This document shows, piece by piece, positions 44,347 through 50,928 of a stretch of DNA of 64,000 nucleotides. The notes beneath the pieces are model-generated. The model saw only the letters and a program-made list of their open reading frames with translations. It searched no databases and was not told the origin of the DNA. Both the position numbers and the translations under genes were made by a program. Numbering within the stretch: the first letter of the stretch is position 1; each line of letters starts with the position of its first letter. Source of the DNA: Akkermansia muciniphila (lineage in GTDB: Bacteria > Verrucomicrobiota > Verrucomicrobiia > Verrucomicrobiales > Akkermansiaceae); the NCBI RefSeq assembly GCF_002884975.1, contig NZ_PJKB01000001.1:1-64000 (forward strand), in the 5' to 3' direction.

Positions 44347-45231
44347 TTACTTGGAATCAGACCATTCATCCTGTCCCAGAAGTTCAAGGATGCGGATGAA
44401 GTCAGCCTTGCTGGAAAAGGTAATCTCAATGGAGCCCTTGGACCCTTGTCCGGAGATGTTTACGGGCGTGCCGAACTGTTTGGCAAGCACGCTGGAAATC
44501 TTCTTGTACTGCGGGGAGGAGGGCTTTCTGGCCGGGGCGGGTTCCGGAGGATTGAGAATCTTCTGGATGGCCTTTTCCGTCTGGCGGACGGTGTACCCCT
44601 TGTTGACGATGTCGCGCCCGAGCTGGATCTGCTGGTCCTCATTCCGGAGGGAAAGCAGGACTTTGGCGTGTCCCACGCTGATGAAGGCGTTCCCCAGCAT
44701 GTCCTGAACCGCCTGGGGCAGGTCAAGCAGGCGCATGCTGTTGGCTACGGAGGCGCGGGATTTGCCCACCCGCTTGGCAATGTCTCCCTGCTTCATGCGG
44801 AATTCCGTTTTCAGGCGCATGTAGCCGGAAGCCTCTTCCAGCGGGCTCAGGTTTTCACGCTGGAGGTTTTCAATCAGCGCCAGTTCCAGCACATCCTTGT
44901 CGGAAGCTTCCCGGATAATGGCGGGCACCGTGGAAAGGCCCAGGATGCCGGAAGCGCGCCAGCGCCTCTCCCCGGCGATCAATTCATACTTGCCGCTCTC
45001 CGTTTTCCGGACAATCAGCGGCTGGATGATGCCATGTTCCTTGATGGAATCCACCAGTTCCGCCAGTTGTTCCGGGGTAAAAATGGCGCGGGGCTGAAGG
45101 GAGCTGGGGATGATGGAAGCGTGGGATAATTGATGCACAACGTCTCCCGCCTGGGGAGCCGCCAAGGATTCACGAGACAGATTTTGATTGATAAGGGCGT
45201 CAAAGCCTTTCCCCAGAGCCGGTTTTGCCAT
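44347..45231 (-). CDS. parB: Chromosome partitioning protein ParB
   Basis: ParB binds parS and acts as a CTP-dependent DNA clamp in chromosome segregation. The 294-residue protein starts MAKPALGKGFDALINQ, as in chromosomal ParB/Spo0J. It has the N-terminal nuclease-like fold with LIAGERRWRAS and ALIENLQRENLSPLEEA (box II), an HTH at about 145-170 (QGDIAKRVGKSRASVANSMR), GHAKVLLSL, and a C-terminal dimerisation domain. The ATG at 45231 is chosen because it begins the conserved N-terminus; a further 67 in-frame codons upstream have no similarity. parA is not adjacent on either side, which is unusual. Confidence 0.95.
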   Translation of the reverse strand: MAKPALGKGFDALINQNLSRESLAAPQAGDVVHQLSHASIIPSSLQPRAIFTPEQLAELVDSIKEHGIIQPLIVRKTESGKYELIAGERRWRASGILGLSTVPAIIREASDKDVLELALIENLQRENLSPLEEASGYMRLKTEFRMKQGDIAKRVGKSRASVANSMRLLDLPQAVQDMLGNAFISVGHAKVLLSLRNEDQQIQLGRDIVNKGYTVRQTEKAIQKILNPPEPAPARKPSSPQYKKISSVLAKQFGTPVNISGQGSKGSIEITFSSKADFIRILELLGQDEWSDSK

Positions 45232-45611
45232 AGCAGAGAAGAAACTAGCATGAACCTGTTCCGTTTTCAACAGGGTATTTGTTATCTGGGGCGGAAATTC
45301 CCGCCCTCGCGCCCGGTTGGCGGTGCGGCGCGTATGACGGTGTTCCGTGTCCGGAAGATGGTTCTCAAGAAGCGCTGCGGGAGCTTCCTTCCCGGTGGTC
45401 CGGGTACGGGCGGCTTCGTTTTCTCTTTCCATGGACGCGTCAGGCGTGTTGCCGCGCCCCCTACGGACGGTTCAAAGATGGGCTTGCCCTGAAACGGTCC
45501 GCGTGCAGGCCCTTTCCGGGCGATGAACCAACAAATGAACAAGATGAACAGTAATAACCAGTTTAATGATGGGGAAGTCTTTCTCCCTGAAACCTTCACC
45601 CCTGCCGTCCG
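45232..45611. other. Intergenic region between parB and a divergent gene group
   Basis: This 380-base divergent region must contain the promoters of parB and of the plus-strand gene at 45612. I do not see a parS-like TGTTxCACGTGAAACA sequence here, nor parA. Several open frames cross it on both strands, but none has recognisable content. Confidence 0.45.
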
Positions 45612-45938
45612 ATGAACCTCAACCTGACGGAAGAACAGAAGAAGGCCGCCCTGGAGGCGGGAAAACAGGGCATGAAGGCTGCCTATGAGAAGAGCAAAGC
45701 CAGGACAGGCTTGAAATGGTGGGAACGCCTCCTGTGGGTGGCCCTGGCAGGAGCGGTTTATGCGGCGGCCGCTCTGCTGGGCGGCTGCGGGCATACCGTT
45801 GACGTGACGGCGCAGCGGACGGAAATCTGCAAGGATGGCTCCTGCCTGGTGCTGGAGCCGGGCCGTCTTTCCTACTCCCAGGCTCAGCCGGAAGCGGACA
45901 TGCAGCCTGTTATCCAGAGAATCAGGAAGAGCAAGTGA
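45612..45938 (+). CDS. Small protein with internal membrane segment and lipobox-like motif
   Basis: A 108-residue protein of unrecognised family. Residues 1-36 are helical and charged (NLTEEQKKAALEAGKQGMKA), residues about 40-58 are a membrane segment (LLWVALAGAVYAAAALLGG) that ends in GGC, then a small soluble part with two cysteines (EICKDGSCLVLEPG). The lipobox-like LLGGC sits far from the N-terminus, so processing as a lipoprotein is uncertain. The layout recalls small phage lysis-module proteins. It is followed by another orphan gene after 37 bases. Confidence 0.6.
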   Translation: MNLNLTEEQKKAALEAGKQGMKAAYEKSKARTGLKWWERLLWVALAGAVYAAAALLGGCGHTVDVTAQRTEICKDGSCLVLEPGRLSYSQAQPEADMQPVIQRIRKSK

Positions 45939-45975
45939 TTCCGGCCTGTCCAGTCCATGGGGAAAGGAGGATGGA

Positions 45976-46428
45976 ATGAACGCTTTATCAGCCGCCGCCG
46001 CGTACTACCTGGCCGCGGGGAGGAAGGCGGAGGAGATGGAGGAAGACGGATGCCACCAGGACGTATGCGTTCTTACCCCGCAGCTGGTCCTGATGGCGCG
46101 CCGGGTGGACTCCGCCGCCCCCTTTTGCCGGATTGTTGATGTCCGCTGCCGGTTCAAGCCGGAACGGTGCGACGCCTGGCACCTTCATTTTCTGGCAGGG
46201 GACGTGCGGAACCTGCTTTCTTATGAACAGGAGATTCTTTCCCTGCGGTGGATTCTGACCCAGCACGGCAAGCGGGGGGACGGCCGGCTGGCGAAGCTTT
46301 CTTCAGCCCGGTTTTGCCGCCTGCTGGCGGCGTCTGCGGAGGGGAAGACGCCTTTCCCCCATGTGGATAAAACGGAAGCGCCCATGCGGGGAGACCGCAT
46401 GGACGCTTTTTCACGGCAGTTTTTCTAA
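45976..46428 (+). CDS. Hypothetical protein in accessory gene group
   Basis: A 150-residue soluble protein starting MNALSAAAAYYLAAGRKAEE. I do not recognise it. The start is well supported by AGGAGG at 45965-45970, 5 bases upstream. It has five cysteines, all in the first two thirds (for example DGCHQDVCVL). The gene is convergent with the lysozyme-like gene and their stop codons overlap by 4 bases. Confidence 0.6.
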   Translation: MNALSAAAAYYLAAGRKAEEMEEDGCHQDVCVLTPQLVLMARRVDSAAPFCRIVDVRCRFKPERCDAWHLHFLAGDVRNLLSYEQEILSLRWILTQHGKRGDGRLAKLSSARFCRLLAASAEGKTPFPHVDKTEAPMRGDRMDAFSRQFF

Positions 46429-47006
46429 ACCAGGGAACAGGCGAACCGGTAGGCGTCTTCACTGCGGCTCAGCCAGCCCTTCCCGAAGATGGGGAACTGC
46501 TTGCAGGAGCGGTAAAACGCCTTGCGCCGCTCATTGAGGCTGGCGAGGAATTTGGCCTCTCCGGACCGGGCAAGAACGGTTTGCAATGTTTCCCGAGTCT
46601 GTTTTCCGGGAATGCCGTCTTCCGTGAGGGAGGCCCCGTGGTCATTAAGGGCCCGCTGCAGGATTTTTCCGGTGTTCCTGCTTCCGGAATTGAAGTAATG
46701 GTCGCGCAGGATGAATTCCGTGGCCGGATGGGCGTCAGAGCCGATCCAGGAGCGTACGGCGGAGGTATTATCCAGAACGTATTGCAGGCATCCTTCCCAG
46801 GCCTCTTCCCGTTTTCCGGCATCAAGCAGGGCTTTGAGGCGGTTGAATACGGCGGGTTCAATGCCGTCGCAAATGCCGCAAATCTCCCACTTGCCGCCCT
46901 TGTCGGCGGCAGGAAGACGGGTGACCCTGAGGGAATTCGGGCCTGTAACGCGGTCATCTTCAAAGCGGAGAATGGCCGCAGCCATGTTTTTTTCTGTAGT
47001 ATTCAT
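46425..47006 (-). CDS. GH108/PG_binding_3-type phage-like lysozyme relative
   Basis: A 193-residue cytoplasmic protein without signal peptide. The C-terminal two thirds follow the glycoside hydrolase 108 plus PG_binding_3 pattern of phage endolysins and TtsA-like secretion muramidases: RDHYFNSGSRNTGKILQRAL, HGASLTEDGIPGKQTRETL, and NERRKAFYRSC...FGKGWLSR. The N-terminal part has RFEDDRV where the catalytic Glu of the EGG motif is expected (Glu at about 14), but the usual GGxTxxGI block is poorly conserved. It may be a degenerate or diverged muramidase. The ATG at 47006 is preferred to a TTG 12 codons upstream. Confidence 0.65.
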   Translation of the reverse strand: MNTTEKNMAAAILRFEDDRVTGPNSLRVTRLPAADKGGKWEICGICDGIEPAVFNRLKALLDAGKREEAWEGCLQYVLDNTSAVRSWIGSDAHPATEFILRDHYFNSGSRNTGKILQRALNDHGASLTEDGIPGKQTRETLQTVLARSGEAKFLASLNERRKAFYRSCKQFPIFGKGWLSRSEDAYRFACSLV

Positions 47007-47481
47007 TGATTCAACGATGGATAGTATTTCCGGGAACTGCAATCAGTGCATGTTCAAGAGGGGAAACGGCTTTTTAACGTGTCCATTGTTGTCCCCGGAG
47101 CCAGGGCATGAACAAGCCGGATTCCCTGGCAGGAGATTGGAATCATGGGCGGCAAAAATCACCACGCCGGAAATTTGCAGGAACCCCTGAAAGGCGCGGA
47201 TTGATTCCGCTTTCCGGCTCTGGGACAGGTTTGAAATCCGGGAAACATTCCGGCTGGTTACCTGGAATAACGCACCGGGTCCGTTCCCGAGTATCCCGTC
47301 TGGCCGTTTTTCCATGAAGAGGATGCGGGGGAATTCTTACGAATTTCAAGAGTGTGAGAGCCCATGGCATTGAGTGATTTTTCCTGTGCAGGAAAAATTA
47401 TTTGTCCCGGGGAGGAGGATTAAGTCTTGCGTCCTGCCGGAAATGATGTAACTGTTAATGGACTTTACGTTAGGATACTTC

Positions 47482-47513
47482 GCCTCTCGGCCCTCGGGCC
47501 GGGGGGCTTTTTT
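47482..47513 (+). terminator. Orphan rho-independent terminator
   Basis: An 11-bp stem (47482-47492 with 47497-47507, two G-T pairs) closes on the tetraloop CTCG and is followed by six T. Plus-strand orientation is clear, yet the nearest plus-strand gene ends more than 1 kb upstream with an opposing gene in between. Confidence 0.85.
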
Positions 47514-47715
47514 ATCGGTTGCTTTCCCGGATAGGGGAGGTGTTCCGCCGGGAATCCGGGGAGGAAGGAAAAAGATATCTCCCTCCCCCTTCCGTTCCGC
47601 GCAAGTCAACAATGCATGCTCCTGCGGAAAGGTACGCGTCCATTTCATGGCAATGCTATATGCCCGCTGAACCCTTGTTTAATGGAACGTGCAGACGTGG
47701 ATGATGCCGCCCATA

Positions 47716-47752
47716 AAAAGAAAACCCCTCAAGCGGTGAACTTGAGGGGTTT
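47716..47752 (-). terminator. Terminator of tRNA-Thr
   Basis: On the minus strand AAACCCCTCAAG pairs with CTTGAGGGGTTT (12 bp, arms 47752-47741 and 47733-47722) around a seven-base loop, and TTTTCTTTTT follows. It lies directly 3' of the tRNA at 47757. Confidence 0.9.
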
Positions 47753-47756
47753 ATAA

Positions 47757-47831
47757 TGGAGCCGCTTGTCAGATTTGAACTGACGACCGTCCGCTTACAA
47801 GGCGGGTGCTCTACCACTGAGCTAAAGCGGC
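47757..47831 (-). tRNA. tRNA-Thr (anticodon UGU)
   Basis: The minus strand folds into a cloverleaf of 75 nt with encoded CCA. The acceptor arm GCCGCTT pairs with AAGCGGC, the discriminator is U, the D arm is GCTCAGTGGTAGAGC, the T arm contains AGTTCAAATCT and the anticodon loop is CTTGTAA, giving anticodon UGU for ACA codons. The outermost anticodon-stem pair (27-43) is C-A and so not paired. Confidence 0.93.
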
Positions 47832-47925
47832 GTGGTGAATAAGGTGGCACATATCTACCGGAGATGGCCCGCTGTGGCAAGCCGAAAATGGGGTGGCAGG
47901 GAGGACGCTCCTCATTTTAAATGCT

Positions 47926-50061
47926 TCAGGATTCAAACAGGGAGCCCTGTTCCAGCGCAGGTCCGGAGGGGGGGCCTTCTTGGCCCGGGGCCGGGGAAGC
48001 CTGCGGCGTTGCCGCATCCGGAGCGGGCGTGCTTTGCGCCTGTTCCGCTTCAGGGGCGGAGGCTTCTTCCTCCGCTTCTTCATCCCCGGATTTGGCCGGA
48101 GGCATGATGCGGGAGACGCGTTCCACTGGGTGCTTGGTGATGATGTTGCCTTGGGCGCCCCGGTTTTTAATCCTCAGCTCTGAGAAGTGGAATGGCCTGA
48201 CCAGGTTGCGGAGTTTCAGCACGGCCTTCAGGTACACGTTCACGCTGATCTGGGCGCTGTTTTCCTCCGTCTCATGCACGGAGAAGTGGAAGATGCGCGT
48301 TCCCTTGGTTCCGAGCGTCAGGGGATATTCCTTGTCCCGGGTAAAGCCGCCTATATGGAAGCGTTTGGCGTACACCGGGCCGTCCCTGCCGTCCCGGTAA
48401 ATCAGATTGAAGACGGGATCGTCATCTTTCTTGATCACGGAAATATAAAGGGGATTTTTACCGGCAAAGAATTTGTCCTGGATGCGCACGATTTTGAGCA
48501 CCCCCGTACTGTCGATGACCAGCACGTCGTCCAGCGTGGAGCACTTGCAGACGGGGTTCCCCTTCTTGACGCCATAGCCGGCGAAGCCCTCTTCATCAAT
48601 ATACAGCGTTTCATTGGCCACGGCCACCTGGGCCCGGTCCACGGAGCCGAAAGAGGAGATTTCCGTTTTCCGGGGATAGGCCGCGCCATATTTTTTGCGC
48701 AGGGACTCAAACCAGCGGATGGTGAACCTGGTGAGCTGGCTGAGGTTCTTCTGCGTCTGTTCAATGTCCGCCTCAAGCTGCCGGATGTGCTGGTCCGCCT
48801 TGAAAGCGTCAAATTTGGAGATGCGCTTGATTTTGATTTCCGTCAGGCGCACCAGGTCGTCCCTGGTGATGGGGCCGCGCAGTGCGGCGGCAAAGGGCTG
48901 CAATTCCCGGTCAATGGTGTCCAGCACTTCCTCCCATGTCTCTGAATCTTCAATGGAGAGGTAGATGCGGTTTTCAATGAAGATCTTTTCCAGGCTTGCC
49001 TGGTGCCATGCCTCGTTGAGTTCCTTGAGGCGTATTTCCTGCTCCCGGCGCAGGATTTCCCTGGTGGAGTCCGTGTTGTAGCGCAGGATGTCGCTGACGC
49101 ACATGAACCGGGGCTTTTCTTCCACAATGACGCAGGCGTTCGGGGAGATGCTGACCTCGCAGGCAGAGAAGGCGAACAGCGCTTTCCTGGTCTGCTCCGG
49201 GTCCGCTCCGGCGGGGAGGTGCACCAGGATGTCCGCGTGCTGGGCCGTATTGTCCTCAATGCGGGCAATTTTGATTTTTCCCTTCTCCGCGGCGGAGACG
49301 ATGGAATCAATCAGGAGTTCCGTAGTGACCCCGAACGGTATTTCCGTGATGCGGAGGAGTTTTTTTGATTCCGTAATGATGCGCGCCCGGATACGCACGC
49401 GGCCCGTGCCGCGTTCCCCGTCCCGGTAGTTGGTGGCGTCCATCACGCCTCCGGTGGGAAAGTCCGGCAGAAGCTGGAAAGGCTGTCCGCGCAAATGGGC
49501 GATGGAGGCGTCAATCAGCTCATTGAAATTATGGGGGAGAATTTTACTGGACAGGCCCACGGCAATGCCTTCCGCCCCCTGGGCGAGAAGGAGGGGAAAT
49601 TTGACGGGCAGGCTGACCGGTTCCTTGTTCCTGCCGTCATAGGAAAGCTGCCATTCCGTGACCTTGGGGCTGAATACCACATCGTGGGCAAAGGGGGTGA
49701 AGCGCGCTTCAATGTACCGGGAGGCCGCCGCGGGGTCTCCCGTCAGGATGTTGCCCCAGTTTCCCTGCGTATCAATCAGCAGCCCTTTTTGTCCCAGGCC
49801 CACCAGCGCATCTGCAATGGAGCGGTCGCCGTGCGGGTGGAATTTCATCGTGTCGCCCACGATGTTCGCCACTTTATTATAGCGTCCGTCATCCAGCCTG
49901 TCCATGGCGTGCAGGATGCGGCGCTGCACGGGTTTAAACCCGTCATTGATCTTGGGGACGGCCCGTTCCAGGATGACGTACGAGGCGTAATCCAGAAAGT
50001 AGTCGGCATACATGCCTTCCACGGACTGGCTCGCGGGAGCAATGTGGGCGGGTTGAGTCAC
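47926..50061 (-). CDS. parC: DNA topoisomerase IV subunit A
   Basis: A 711-residue type IIA topoisomerase subunit that breaks and rejoins DNA. The N-terminal QRR region FLDYASYVILERAVPKINDG and KPVQRRILHAM is followed by HPHGDRSIADALVGL and the catalytic tyrosine in ASRYIEARFTPFA, with GGVMDATNYRDGERGTGRVR and a C-terminal partial beta-pinwheel. The residues around the active site are of the ParC (Bacteroidetes-like) type rather than GyrA, and no GyrA box QRRGGKG is visible. The last about 60 residues are Ala/Pro/Glu-rich and probably disordered. Its ParE partner is not adjacent. Confidence 0.9.
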   Translation of the reverse strand: MTQPAHIAPASQSVEGMYADYFLDYASYVILERAVPKINDGFKPVQRRILHAMDRLDDGRYNKVANIVGDTMKFHPHGDRSIADALVGLGQKGLLIDTQGNWGNILTGDPAAASRYIEARFTPFAHDVVFSPKVTEWQLSYDGRNKEPVSLPVKFPLLLAQGAEGIAVGLSSKILPHNFNELIDASIAHLRGQPFQLLPDFPTGGVMDATNYRDGERGTGRVRIRARIITESKKLLRITEIPFGVTTELLIDSIVSAAEKGKIKIARIEDNTAQHADILVHLPAGADPEQTRKALFAFSACEVSISPNACVIVEEKPRFMCVSDILRYNTDSTREILRREQEIRLKELNEAWHQASLEKIFIENRIYLSIEDSETWEEVLDTIDRELQPFAAALRGPITRDDLVRLTEIKIKRISKFDAFKADQHIRQLEADIEQTQKNLSQLTRFTIRWFESLRKKYGAAYPRKTEISSFGSVDRAQVAVANETLYIDEEGFAGYGVKKGNPVCKCSTLDDVLVIDSTGVLKIVRIQDKFFAGKNPLYISVIKKDDDPVFNLIYRDGRDGPVYAKRFHIGGFTRDKEYPLTLGTKGTRIFHFSVHETEENSAQISVNVYLKAVLKLRNLVRPFHFSELRIKNRGAQGNIITKHPVERVSRIMPPAKSGDEEAEEEASAPEAEQAQSTPAPDAATPQASPAPGQEGPPSGPALEQGSLFES

Positions 50062-50110
50062 GGCCGCAAATATTAAAGGAATTGTTCCGGAGGGGCAAGT
50101 GCGATCTCCG

Positions 50111-50151
50111 GAAAGAAAATAACCGGCCCTCCGTTAAGGAAAGCCGGTTAT
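50111..50151 (-). terminator. Terminator of the HTH/AT-hook gene
   Basis: ATAACCGGC (50119-50127) pairs with GCCGGTTAT (50143-50151), with CCT/AGG as an inner helix. On the minus strand ATTTTCTTTC follows (50120-50111). It lies 26 bases after the stop codon at 50177. Confidence 0.7.
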
Positions 50152-50176
50152 CGGGAGAAGGAATGGAGAACTATAA

Positions 50177-50557
50177 TCAGGCCTGTCTGGCGGTCAGCCT
50201 GTTTTTGAGTTCCTCGGCTTCAGCGCGGAGGGTGTCAAGCTTGGCTGTCTGGGCTTCAAGGTCGGCAATTTCTTCCAGCACGGCGGCCAGACGGCGCAGG
50301 TCTGCGGGCTGGGCCGCTGCAAGGGGCTGCGCCTTGGGGGCCGCTGTGTTTTTGGTGCCGGGCTTGCGGCCGCGCTTGGCTTTAGTGGCCTTCATCCAGC
50401 TGGAAATAGTCACTGTGCTAATGCCATAGCGTTCAGCGGCTTCTTTCTGGGCGCCCCTTTTGTTCTGGGTTTTTCGTTCAGCAATGAAATCAAGAACGGA
50501 TTGTTTTTCTTCAGGCGTATAGCGCCTCTTGTTTTTGGTGCTGTCGTTGGAATTCAT
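50177..50557 (-). CDS. Small HTH/AT-hook DNA-binding protein with coiled coil
   Basis: A 126-residue basic protein. Residues 11-57 (RRYTPEEKQSVLDFIAERKT then AAERYGISTVTISSWMKA) form a helix-turn-helix of the transposase/homeodomain-like type, 59-68 (KAKRGRKPGT) is an AT-hook, and 85-124 is a leucine/alanine-rich coiled coil. No transposase catalytic domain follows and no insertion-sequence ends are seen, so it looks like a stand-alone, perhaps domesticated, DNA-binding protein. It lies 115 bases upstream of the parC start on the same strand and has its own terminator. Confidence 0.75.
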   Translation of the reverse strand: MNSNDSTKNKRRYTPEEKQSVLDFIAERKTQNKRGAQKEAAERYGISTVTISSWMKATKAKRGRKPGTKNTAAPKAQPLAAAQPADLRRLAAVLEEIADLEAQTAKLDTLRAEAEELKNRLTARQA

Positions 50558-50928
50558 GATATTGACGAGTGGTTCTTTGTTTAATAAAAGCTCCGGAGGG
50601 TAGCAAGAAAAAAGAGCATGTATTTTGACATGATTTAAAAGAACGTTTAAATAACGGTCACATGTTCTTGAGATTCATTATGGTTCCTATCCTTTATTCA
50701 CGTTTTTTATCATTAAAAAATTGCGTTGTTTAACAATTTGTGCAAGGGCTTTTGAAGGATGTTTAAACGTCTTTTCATTTTCCGCTCCGCATGAAGCATT
50801 TTTCCGGAATACCTTTTTAAATCAGGGATTCCGGCGCGCTCCGCGTCCGTTCGTCAGCCGGGATTTTGAGATTGCAGGGCCGCGGATATCATGTAAAATC
50901 ACCCCAATCTTCCAGCCATTTTATCATC
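50558..50928. other. AT-rich divergent intergenic region
   Basis: These 371 bases separate two divergent genes and are clearly more AT-rich than the rest of the window, with runs such as TTTAAA at several places (for example GTTTAAAC near 50762). No gene is supported. Promoters of both neighbours must lie here; the AT-rich tracts would suit binding by the AT-hook protein encoded next door, which is a guess. Confidence 0.45.

Larger units (their letters stand above)
47007..47756. other. Long gene-poor region with orphan terminator
   Basis: About 750 bases between the lysozyme-like gene and tRNA-Thr hold no protein gene I can support. They contain a perfect plus-strand terminator at 47482-47513 with no matching upstream gene, and the tRNA-Thr terminator at 47716-47752. 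The stretch 47330-47480 could encode a small RNA ending at the orphan terminator, but I recognise no RNA family. Confidence 0.5.

Noticed and set aside
45232-45432. A 67-codon N-terminal extension of ParB
   Set aside because: Basic, low-information sequence unlike ParB; the conserved N-terminus MAKPALGKGF starts at 45231.
47043-47315. A 90-codon minus-strand open frame upstream of the lysozyme-like gene
   Set aside because: No ribosome-binding site, no family resemblance and unusual composition; not listed as a gene.
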